Positions 1-5,293 of a stretch of DNA of 7,832 bases are shown piece by piece. The DNA comes from Alphaproteobacteria bacterium (GTDB taxonomy: Bacteria; Pseudomonadota; Alphaproteobacteria; UBA7887). The DNA lies in the NCBI GenBank assembly GCA_028289725.1, contig JANQOH010000189.1:1-7832 (forward strand), written 5' to 3'. The position numbers and the translations under genes were made by a program. Within the stretch, counting starts at the first letter, position 1. Each line of letters opens with the position of its first letter. The notes under the pieces were generated by a model. It did no database searches. It was given only the letters and a program-made list of their open reading frames with translations, and was not told the DNA's origin.

Positions 1-311
1 TTGGCCTGGTAGCGGAGCAGGTAGGCGACCTTGTTCTGGGCGGCGTTCAACTGAACATGCCGGAAGTCAGCGGTTGTGAGCTGCAGCGGATAGTCGAGCT
101 GTGCGTCGACGAATGTAATCACGGCGCGCGTGCCCTCGGCCTCCATCTCGTTAATGAAATCGATACCGACCTCGCGCAGGGCTCGATAAAAGGCGCGTTC
201 CAGTTCCTTATCCGCGACAACCTGGTTCCACTGTGCGACCTGCGCCTGTGTACCCGTGGACGCGACGGCCGCCAACAACACGGCGACGGCAATCATTAGT
301 GAGCTTCTCAT
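1..311 (-). CDS. Secreted or periplasmic hypothetical protein, 5' part only (runs off the left edge)
   Basis: This frame is open from an ATG at 309-311 to the window edge (103 codons), so the C-terminus is missing. The start is well supported: an AGGGAGG Shine-Dalgarno lies 8 nt upstream on the minus strand. The N-terminus is a classic signal peptide: Met-Arg, a hydrophobic core (about residues 5-17, LMIAVAVLLAAVA), then a small-residue region ending TQA, where signal peptidase I could cut at about residue 23. The mature part that is visible is soluble, mixed helix and strand, with a stretch around AVITFVDAQLDYPLQL. I do not recognise a family. Export by the Sec route to the periplasm, envelope or outside is inferred. 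It lies 149 bp downstream of the 711-aa gene on the same strand. It could be co-transcribed with it, but a Sec signal means it is not itself a type III substrate. It could be an assembly or virulence accessory protein or an unrelated housekeeping gene. Confidence 0.72.
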   Translation of the reverse strand, partial: MRSSLMIAVAVLLAAVASTGTQAQVAQWNQVVADKELERAFYRALREVGIDFINEMEAEGTRAVITFVDAQLDYPLQLTTADFRHVQLNAAQNKVAYLLRYQA

Positions 312-395
312 GAGATACGCCTCCCTTTGTGCTGTCAAACCTCTTCAACAAAGAGCACGCGGTCGCACCTCTACTCCTACCGCGGTCTCGCCGCC

Positions 396-425
396 GCCGA
401 GCGCGCGCTTAGCGGCCGGCTCGGC
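396..425 (-). terminator. Weak hairpin downstream of the 711-aa gene; possible transcript end
   Basis: GCCGAGC (396-402) pairs with GCTCGGC (419-425), and a smaller CGCT/AGCG pair nests inside the loop. It lies 36 bp past the stop codon of the 711-aa gene. There is no T-tract on either side, so it does not meet the intrinsic terminator pattern. It may only stabilise a 3' end or be chance pairing in a GC-rich spacer. The rest of the 312-460 gap shows no convincing promoter. Confidence 0.2.
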
Positions 426-460
426 AGCGTCTCGGATCATTCCCGGTCGCTCCGCGGCAC

Positions 461-2596
461 TTACTCAATCCAGCTCTTCCGCCTCATATATTCGGGGGGC
501 TTGTACCCAGTGGGCTCGTAACTGTAACCAGGACCGCTTTCGATCGTCGGCGGCAGCAGGTCGGCCAGCCGTACGACCAGTTTTTCCGCCAGATTGGCCG
601 CTTCGTCGAATGCCGCCACGGTGTCTTTCCGCAGTGGGATTTCTGCGAACGCGGCATCGTTCCACCTTGTGTAGTTAAGATCACTTTGAAAGCCCAGGTG
701 GCCATATTCCTCGACCATTCTCTCCGTCCAGGGGTGCGTCTGATAAGCGTGCATCGCCGACAGGGCATTCATCTTGAGGTCATTACGCTTGCTGATTAGG
801 GCCGATACGGCTGATCTTTTACGACTCTTTTCGGCGGTCTTGATTTTCCGATCCAAGTCTTGCAGTTCGTCAGCCAACGCGACCCAGTTCCGCAGCAGGT
901 CGGCGGGGTCCCGGCCCCGGTTGCGGGCCATGGCGGGTCGCTGATGCGCCTTGGAAGAAACTTTCTTTTGAAACATCTGGCGAAGCTCATTGTTGTACGT
1001 CTTCGCCGTAACGTTCTCTTTGAGGCGTTTGCGGAACAGGGTGTGAATCTCGCCGATCCGGAGGGTGAAAATGTCTATCGCCGCCTGGTTCGGTCTTATG
1101 CTGCCATTCTTGCCCCTTTTGCGGAGTAGGTCGCTTCCGAGGCGGTTCTGTTCAGTGGCGGTTACAATCGCCTCAATCTGCTTCAGGTCGTCATAGGCTC
1201 GGGCATCTTGCTTTGTGACGCCAGGGCGCAGAACGATCTTCTGAGTATTGACATCAGTGCTCGCATCAATGCGAACCCCTGGCCAAAGGCTTGGGGCCTG
1301 CCTCGACGACATGTCCGGCTTTTGCGGTATGTCCGTTTTTGACGGATTGTCCGGTTCCAGCGGTATGTCCGATTTCGGCAATTCGTTTAGAGAAGATTTC
1401 TCCGATTCCTGCGGTATGTCTGATTTTAGCGAATTGTCCGGTTCGGGCGGTATGTCTGAATTTGACGGTATGCCCAGAGAAGAGGTCGCGGGCACGAGAG
1501 AATAGGCAGCTCGGACATGCGCCGTGGCGCATAAGTCGAGAATATCCTGAGCCTCGAGTCTCTGATCGGGCGGGCGGTCGGGCTCAAGAACCTCGTTCCA
1601 GACCTGATTGGCAATATTCTTGCCAACCGATCGGTCGAGCATCGACCTAACCCGGTCGGGGTGGCTCATTTGCGTCAACAACACGTGTGACCGATCGCGC
1701 AAGGCCTGAACGGCATCGTCCGGCAGGACGTTTTCCAGCCGCTGAAACGCGGCCTTGGTATTGCCCGTTTTGTCGTTGTTTCCCCGCGGTCCGAACAGCG
1801 CCGTCATCACATCGTGGGGCGCAGGCACGCGTTCGTGGATGATCTTGCTCACAGCATCGAGTTTCGCGAGCTGCGCCTCGATGGCCTCAAACTGCGCGAT
1901 GGTAACAGCGATATTGCGCTTGTGGCCGGATTCCAGGAGCGCTTTGGTCCCGAAAACATTCGTGAAGATGATATCGGCGGATTTTTGGCCAAGCTCGTTG
2001 GCGATCGCCTTCCAGATCGCCCCGCCGGCGGCGGCGCGTTTGTCTACCCGCGACGCTTGAAGGCCGAACACGGCCTTGAAGCCGGTGCTCCATTTCGTGT
2101 GAAAGTAAATGTTTTTCTCGGAGGTAAATCTCAGATGCTTAGTCCGCTTAAAATTGTCCTTGATATCCCCCTTGTCCTTCTTGAAGGCCGCCACTTGGCG
2201 CGCGATGGTCGAAAACTTGACCGGGGCCAGTCCCCGGCCGCGGTATTCTGACTTTTTGAGCTGGTAGCTCAGCTCGTTCTTTAGGGCGCGCAGGTTGTCG
2301 AGCGTAACTATCGGTCTCTCGGATGTTTTCTGGCCCAGAACCTTCTTAAAAACCGCTTCAGTGACCTTTTCGCCGTACTCCTTCTGAATCGCGTCGGCTA
2401 TCCGCGCCGAGAACAGGCGGCCAATTCCGCCAAAGCTCAATAATTTGTTCTTGGTACCAAGACTGGCGAAATCGAACGTGCTGCCCATCTCGAAGAGAAC
2501 TTTGCCGCCCCTGACGCCCGCGTCGCCTTGGGCCCGCTCTGCGGCAGCGTACAGCTCTGAGAAAGTACCTCGTGCCCCTATTCTAAAGTCGTTCAT
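461..2596 (-). CDS. Large helical protein paired with a type III chaperone; candidate secreted effector (711 aa)
   Basis: I do not recognise a catalytic family. The protein is soluble, with no signal peptide and no membrane segment. Residues 55-110 and 187-245 align as an internal repeat: a helix containing I-A-x-x-I/L, then G-x-K-x-x-x-x-x-F-x-x-V-x-G, then a variable stretch, then V-T-L/I and a helix ending x-L. Residues 322-358 (VGKNIANQVWNEVL onward) look like a third, degenerate copy. Residues 376-428 form a Pro/Asp/Ser-rich linker built from S/T-D-I-P units. Residues 440-711 are a second helical, basic region (KRGKNGS, RKRLK, EKSRKRS) ending in a Tyr/Pro-rich tail. The ATG at 2594-2596 follows a weak GGGG at suitable spacing and lies 35 bp after the stop of the class I chaperone gene, so co-transcription and translational coupling are likely. 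Class I chaperone genes usually sit beside their cognate effector, so this is inferred to be the chaperone's client, secreted into host cells. A non-effector structural or translocation role cannot be excluded. Confidence 0.6.
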   Translation of the reverse strand: MNDFRIGARGTFSELYAAAERAQGDAGVRGGKVLFEMGSTFDFASLGTKNKLLSFGGIGRLFSARIADAIQKEYGEKVTEAVFKKVLGQKTSERPIVTLDNLRALKNELSYQLKKSEYRGRGLAPVKFSTIARQVAAFKKDKGDIKDNFKRTKHLRFTSEKNIYFHTKWSTGFKAVFGLQASRVDKRAAAGGAIWKAIANELGQKSADIIFTNVFGTKALLESGHKRNIAVTIAQFEAIEAQLAKLDAVSKIIHERVPAPHDVMTALFGPRGNNDKTGNTKAAFQRLENVLPDDAVQALRDRSHVLLTQMSHPDRVRSMLDRSVGKNIANQVWNEVLEPDRPPDQRLEAQDILDLCATAHVRAAYSLVPATSSLGIPSNSDIPPEPDNSLKSDIPQESEKSSLNELPKSDIPLEPDNPSKTDIPQKPDMSSRQAPSLWPGVRIDASTDVNTQKIVLRPGVTKQDARAYDDLKQIEAIVTATEQNRLGSDLLRKRGKNGSIRPNQAAIDIFTLRIGEIHTLFRKRLKENVTAKTYNNELRQMFQKKVSSKAHQRPAMARNRGRDPADLLRNWVALADELQDLDRKIKTAEKSRKRSAVSALISKRNDLKMNALSAMHAYQTHPWTERMVEEYGHLGFQSDLNYTRWNDAAFAEIPLRKDTVAAFDEAANLAEKLVVRLADLLPPTIESGPGYSYEPTGYKPPEYMRRKSWIE
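1290..1476 (-). repeat. Imperfect in-frame minisatellite encoding a DIP-motif linker
   Basis: On the plus strand the core CGGTATGTC (CGGTATGTCC in two copies) recurs at 1325, 1361, 1412 and 1448, and a variant CGGTATGCC lies at 1466. The spacings of 36, 51, 36 and 18 bp are all multiples of three. The four full cores encode S/T-D-I-P; the repeat unit is mostly 12 residues (such as SDIPLEPDNPSK) and once 17. The reading frame is kept and the encoded segment (residues 376-428 of the 711-aa protein) should be a flexible, disordered hinge between two helical regions. Period-preserving changes suggest expansion or contraction by slippage or unequal recombination under coding constraint. Confidence 0.8.
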
Positions 2597-2631
2597 GCGT
2601 TAGCCCCACGGTGTTCCGAGCCCCGTCTCGC

Positions 2632-3093
2632 TCAGACGGGGATGCCGTCACCGGACGCGGGTGCCGGCAAGCCGGGCGCGGCGCCGGGACGTCCGGAGAC
2701 GATTGCGCGCCACCCCGAGAGGACTTCGAGGAAGGCGGCGAAGACTTGCGACAGCCTGGCCGCGTCCAACTCGGCGGCCGGCAGCTCTAACATTTGCACG
2801 ACGGCGCCGCCCGGCTCATCAAGCGCCATGCGGACACCGCCGCTTGCGGACCACTGCGCGTTGTAGATAAGAAGCGTCTCGTAGAGTTGCGGCCGGGCTT
2901 CGTTGTCGGGCCGGCCGGCTTCGGCGGAGAGGAAAATCCGCCCTTCGTCTTCGTCAAGCTCGATCAGGGCGCCGTCGTCCTCGTCGAACGCAAGGATCCA
3001 ACCGTCGCCATCGTCGGACTCGATCACCGCCCCAAGCTCAAGCAACGGCCCGATCTCGGACATGAGCTGATGCATGTGGTCTTTTACGGACAC
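2632..3093 (-). CDS. Class I (CesT/SycE-like) type III secretion chaperone
   Basis: This encodes a 153-aa, strongly acidic protein of about 16 kDa, the typical size and charge of class I chaperones. These form homodimers in the cytoplasm, wrap the N-terminal chaperone-binding region of an effector and deliver it to the secretion ATPase. The family layout is visible: an N-terminal helix (residues 1-20, MSEIGPLLELG), strands with acidic turns (GWILAFDEDDGALIELDEDEGRIFL, about 31-55), a hydrophobic helix (LYETLLIYNAQW, 70-81), a strand pair (GGVRMALDEP, GAVVQMLELP) and a final amphipathic helix (LDAARLSQVFAAFLEVLSGW, 109-128). The Pro/Ala/Gly tail (134-153) is extra. I chose GTG at 3091-3093 because GGGAG lies 6 nt upstream and the fold begins there; the in-frame ATG at 3175-3177 would add 28 residues and overlap the promoter region. 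The likely partner is the 711-aa protein 35 bp downstream. YbjN-like proteins share this fold, but the pairing favours a secretion chaperone. Confidence 0.8.
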   Translation of the reverse strand: MSVKDHMHQLMSEIGPLLELGAVIESDDGDGWILAFDEDDGALIELDEDEGRIFLSAEAGRPDNEARPQLYETLLIYNAQWSASGGVRMALDEPGGAVVQMLELPAAELDAARLSQVFAAFLEVLSGWRAIVSGRPGAAPGLPAPASGDGIPV

Positions 3094-3099
3094 GTCGTT

Positions 3100-3104
3100 C
3101 TCCC
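3100..3104 (-). promoter_or_regulatory. Ribosome binding site that sets the GTG start of the chaperone
   Basis: GGGAG on the minus strand lies 6 nt before the GTG at 3091-3093. No comparable site stands before the more distal in-frame ATG (3175-3177), which favours the shorter 153-aa product. Confidence 0.65.
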
Positions 3105-3114
3105 GCCGTTTAAG

Positions 3115-3184
3115 CGGTCTGGTCGCGCCCCACCCAATAATCAGTATGAAGAACCTAGACCTCCATGCCAAGGACACCAGACCG
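3115..3184. promoter_or_regulatory. Perfect 9-bp inverted repeat bracketing the chaperone promoter; operator candidate
   Basis: CGGTCTGGT (3115-3123) and its exact reverse complement ACCAGACCG (3176-3184) are separated by 52 bp that contain the predicted -35 and -10 elements. One arm lies just upstream of the -35 and the other about 15-20 bp past the expected transcription start. That geometry fits a two-site operator, but the distal arm is also close to the IS remnant end, so chance or an insertion scar are alternatives. Confidence 0.35.
3143..3171 (-). promoter_or_regulatory. Candidate sigma70-type promoter for the chaperone and 711-aa operon
   Basis: On the minus strand TTGGCA (3166-3171, one mismatch to TTGACA) is followed after exactly 17 bp by CATACT (3143-3148, two mismatches to TATAAT). 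The predicted start is near 3136, giving a leader of about 40 nt before the GTG. I searched for and did not find tts-box, Hrp-box or PIP-box patterns here. Confidence 0.4.
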
Positions 3185-3202
3185 TCGTCCGGTGAACCGG
3201 CT

Positions 3203-3365
3203 AGGTCTGTCGAGATTCATTTTGGGTTTATGACCGCGGCGCATGGGTTGATCATGGCTGCGAAGTTTCGGTTGGTTTTTTCGCGCCGCAGGGAAATGGC
3301 TTTGAATTCCTCGAGTTTGGCGAAAACGTTTTCGATCAGGTATCGCCTCCGGCGCGACCAGGATC
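3203..3365 (-). mobile_element. IS5-family insertion sequence remnant (transposase C-terminus)
   Basis: The minus-strand frame ending with the stop at 3217-3219 carries RRRRYLIENVFAKLEEF followed by ISLRREKTNRNFAAMINPCAAVI. This is the conserved C-terminal block of IS5-family DDE transposases, with the catalytic Glu in the R-x-x-x-E-N-x-F context. About 45 residues remain; the DDE core and N-terminus are absent, so it is dead. The outer end probably lies just inside a CTAG (3201-3204), matching the CTAG or TA target preference known for IS5 relatives; the exact inverted repeat was not confirmed. The inner boundary is placed near 3365, where transposase-like sequence gives way to acidic effector-like sequence. 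The two are joined in one frame, as expected for an IS insertion followed by a deletion. Confidence 0.75.
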
Positions 3366-3502
3366 GCTCTTCTTGCCGAACCAACGCGGCGCCATCGTCG
3401 TCCTCGTTCGTTTTGGCGTCGTTCTGCGGGTCCGGAAGCTGAGGCCCTTTGTCAAAATCGTCAACGGAGATGCCGTCTTTCGGGACTCCGGCTAAGTTCT
3501 CA
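3366..3502 (-). pseudogene. Frame-shifted continuation of the 502-aa paralog
   Basis: Directly after the stop of the 502-aa gene, the +1 frame continues with NENLA, then VPKDGI, then a Gln/Pro/Asp stretch and TNEDDDGAAL. The 815-aa paralog has NEKFA, IPKDYI, a Pro/Gln stretch and KDGNESASL at the equivalent place (residues 480-527). The homology therefore crosses the stop and changes frame at the A6 run (plus-strand T6, 3503-3508). Removing one A restores a continuous frame. After about 45 residues the paralog match ends and the transposase fragment begins. It is either inactivated coding sequence or the product of slippage at the A-run. Confidence 0.65.
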
Positions 3503-5008
3503 TTTTTTATTGTCTTTACTGTCGACATTACCGATCTCGGTCTTGATGTCGTTGATGATTTTGTCGTCGGACATTTTGTAAATGGCTTCGCTATCGTCAT
3601 CATCGCCGGACGCACTCACCGATAACAAACTCCCGTCGTCGTTGTCCTTGTTGTTGCCAAAATCATCCAAAGGTTTCTCGCGCAAGTTATCATTCTCTTG
3701 CTTGCCTTTCTTAAACTGCTCTTCTTCCTTTGTATCATTCATTATCCCATTGAAGGCATTTAGCTCATCCAAGGTTATGTCAGTTCCGGGCTGGTTTTGT
3801 CGCACGCGCGCGTTCCGGTCGCGGTCCGCGAACAGTTTCGCGCAAGCAAGCCACATTCCGCTGATCTCGCCCGTATCGCTGTAATAACGGCGCAGATCGA
3901 GAAGCCACTTATGGGCCGGCTGGCGCAAGTTCGCCATGTCTTCCGGCTCGGCATTCAAGTTTCGTGCGACTGCATTAGATATAGCGTCGGTCATGCCAGG
4001 AATCTCGTTGCGTCCGATTGGCCTTTGCACCCATGTCTTGGTGTCCAACGCGTAACTGAGATACCCGTATGCAAGCGCCAAGAGCAACAACGACCTGATC
4101 TTCCTGCGGTCGGCCGGTTCCAACGTCTCGTTGGAGGTAAGGTCCATCAATTGGTTGACGGCTTGGATATGTTGCGCGCTCCCGAGTGCGTGCCGAAGCC
4201 GCAACGCGGCCGACTCGTCTAAGAGGTCATAATCGACCAGGTCCTGCGCCGCCTCGGCGACATCGTATGCATCACTGATGAGGTTGCCGAAATAGCCTTC
4301 TCTCAGAATTGGCAGGGTCCGTTTTTGCAGCACCACGATATGGAATGCGCGTTTGTAAGCTTCGTGAAGTTGCGCCGGGTTTTGCAGGGTTTGCGTCGTG
4401 ATCAATTTGTAGGTCTCGAGCTTCTGGCCAAGAACCGTTTCGGTCAGCGACCTGCGAGTGTTGGCCGCGACTCTGTAGGCTTGCCTGAAAGTGGCCCGCG
4501 ACTCGTCGGCGTTGGTATCGCTCTCGGCCGTTTTCATGGCTTCGGAGATAAAGGCTCTCAGGGTCTGCATGCGGATCTTGTTCCGATCCTCCCGATTGCG
4601 TATGCCGTGCTGGTTGTCCTTCCAAGTGAACCGCGGCACCTTCAACAGATCCCCCAGCATCTTGTGCATCGCTTCGTTGCTCTTGCCGAACTTGAGGAGC
4701 CAATCCGCTTCCTTCCTCGAGAGCACGCCTCTGTTTTGAAGCATGTGCGCCGTATCCGTGATGCGGTATGCGCGGCGGTCCGAGAGCCGACGCCTGACCT
4801 TTTTCCGTATGTCGTCCGGCGCACTCGCCATTTTCAGCACGAAGGGGAAGGGTTTGTCGGCCGCATTCGGACCGTTATTGTTATTGTTGTTGATCCCGCT
4901 GAGAGAGCTCGCGGACGTCCGGCGCCGCTGCTGATCCGGAATGTCGGCCTTGAGTGATTCAGACCGCGTGCGACGATGTTGGGGGCCAACGCGCGAAAAT
5001 CCACTCAT
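3500..5008 (-). CDS. Truncated paralog of the 815-aa protein; candidate type III effector (502 aa)
   Basis: Residues 1-435 align throughout with the N-terminal half of the 815-aa protein, at about 60% identity by eye. The longest shared blocks are YRITDTAHMLQNR (81-93), EDRNKIRMQTLR (140-151), AEAAQDLVD (251-259) and SNETL (292-296). The domain is helical with no recognised enzyme motif, signal peptide or membrane segment. The first 20 residues are Ser/Arg-rich with only one acidic residue, as in many type III secretion signals, and are followed by KADIPD (20-25) and a six-Asn run (40-45). The C-terminal helical domain of the paralog is missing: the frame ends at residue 502 in an acidic linker, at an A6 run where homology moves to another frame. 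The ATG at 5006-5008 has AGGGAG 6 nt upstream. The protein may be a functional short variant or a decaying gene. Type III secretion is inferred from the adjacent chaperone locus. Confidence 0.7.
   Translation of the reverse strand: MSGFSRVGPQHRRTRSESLKADIPDQQRRRTSASSLSGINNNNNNGPNAADKPFPFVLKMASAPDDIRKKVRRRLSDRRAYRITDTAHMLQNRGVLSRKEADWLLKFGKSNEAMHKMLGDLLKVPRFTWKDNQHGIRNREDRNKIRMQTLRAFISEAMKTAESDTNADESRATFRQAYRVAANTRRSLTETVLGQKLETYKLITTQTLQNPAQLHEAYKRAFHIVVLQKRTLPILREGYFGNLISDAYDVAEAAQDLVDYDLLDESAALRLRHALGSAQHIQAVNQLMDLTSNETLEPADRRKIRSLLLLALAYGYLSYALDTKTWVQRPIGRNEIPGMTDAISNAVARNLNAEPEDMANLRQPAHKWLLDLRRYYSDTGEISGMWLACAKLFADRDRNARVRQNQPGTDITLDELNAFNGIMNDTKEEEQFKKGKQENDNLREKPLDDFGNNKDNDDGSLLSVSASGDDDDSEAIYKMSDDKIINDIKTEIGNVDSKDNKK
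4872..4892 (-). repeat. Trinucleotide repeat encoding six Asn
   Basis: AAC/AAT codons encode the Asn run at residues 40-45 of the 502-aa protein, in the disordered segment after the putative secretion signal. The mixed codons make it less slippage-prone than a pure repeat, but copy number may vary between strains. Confidence 0.7.
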
Positions 5009-5099
5009 CGTCTACTCCCTCAAATCGGTCGCCTGAGGATCGGGTGCTCAGGCGAATTTCGTCGGCCGCACCGTCGGTTCGTCTGGCGACGGCGTCGGC
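5006..5099. repeat. 94-bp leader repeat, copy 1 (upstream of the 502-aa gene)
   Basis: This stretch, from the ATG outward, is identical base for base to 7739-7832, where the window ends, so the true repeat may be longer. It holds the ribosome binding site (5015-5020), an inverted repeat (5029-5055) and the last 17 codons of an upstream ORF. Identity stops sharply at codon 2 of the two effector-like genes. Confidence 0.95.
5029..5055 (-). promoter_or_regulatory. Perfect 9-bp inverted repeat in the leader of the 502-aa gene
   Basis: TCGCCTGAG (5029-5037) and CTCAGGCGA (5047-5055) are exact reverse complements around a 9-nt loop. The element lies 20-47 nt before the ATG and overlaps the TGA (5048-5050) of the upstream reading frame. 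It could be an mRNA hairpin controlling translation or processing between two cistrons, or a protein-binding dyad. It has no T-tract, so it is not an obvious terminator. Confidence 0.55.
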
Positions 5100-5229
5100 A
5101 TTGCAGTTTCGGGCGCGGCCCTCTCGCCATCCCCCGGCGCGCCGCGCCGGTCCTTCAGGTCGCGGCCAAGCCACTCGGCGCCATTTTCGCCCGCCGGGCA
5201 TCCGTCAAAACCGTGCGAGCCGTCAACGC
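5048..5229 (-). pseudogene. 3' remnant of an upstream ORF, possibly a lost chaperone gene
   Basis: On the minus strand this frame is open from just after a TAG (near 5230-5232) to the TGA at 5048-5050. It reads EGVDGSHGFDGCPAGENGAE, then a WLGRDLKDR segment, and ends in a Pro/Thr-rich tail (MPTPSP to RPTKFA). Composition looks like real coding sequence, yet no usable start codon with a ribosome binding site is present, except an internal ATG 17 codons before the stop. The last part is identical to the ORF entering the window at 7832. With a 39-bp gap to the next ATG, it occupies the same place as the chaperone does before the 711-aa gene (35 bp). I infer that it is the leftover 3' end of a duplicated upstream gene, perhaps a chaperone; homology to CesT was not visible in the short fragment. 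Confidence 0.4.
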
Positions 5230-5254
5230 CTTCCTAAATGGAAGTTCGAAGCAC

Positions 5255-5275
5255 GATTCACACCTCGCGTGAATC
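5255..5275 (-). terminator. Hairpin just downstream of the 815-aa gene
   Basis: GATTCAC (5255-5261) and GTGAATC (5269-5275) form a perfect 7-bp stem with a 7-nt loop, starting 18 nt past the TAG of the 815-aa gene. There is no clear T-tract after it, so it may protect the mRNA 3' end or attenuate transcription rather than terminate it fully. The rest of 5100-5293 holds the ORF remnant and nothing else I can name. Confidence 0.35.
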
Positions 5276-5293
5276 CTGCAAACTCAACAAGCC

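Noticed and set aside
341..355. Small hairpin CTCTT/AAGAG upstream of the exported-protein gene
   Set aside because: The stem is only 5 bp and AT-rich, and no T-tract follows; this is expected by chance.
57..678. Plus-strand ORFs at 57-299 and 256-678
   Set aside because: They overlap the well-supported minus-strand signal-peptide gene and the 3' end of the 711-aa gene. Their protein composition is random-looking (Arg/Ser/Ala-rich).
1290..1476. Regularly spaced repeats resembling a small CRISPR-like array
   Set aside because: The units are short, imperfect, in frame and inside a coding gene, with spacings of 18, 36 and 51 bp, so they are a protein linker repeat.
3094..3216. tts box, Hrp box or PIP box upstream of the chaperone and the effector-like genes
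   Set aside because: No stretch matched the known consensus patterns beyond a few bases. A TTCG in the leader has no partner at the required spacing.
4325..4957. Long plus-strand ORF (210 aa) opposite the 502-aa gene
   Set aside because: Its similarity to the plus-strand ORF at 7004-7663 is explained by the conserved paralogs on the other strand. It has no ribosome binding site, and its composition is that of a codon-biased antisense shadow.
4959..5201. Minus-strand 80-aa ORF starting with MPGGRKWRR across the leader
   Set aside because: It is very Arg/Trp/Gly-rich, overlaps the effector start, and the neighbouring frame (ending at 5048) looks much more like coding sequence.
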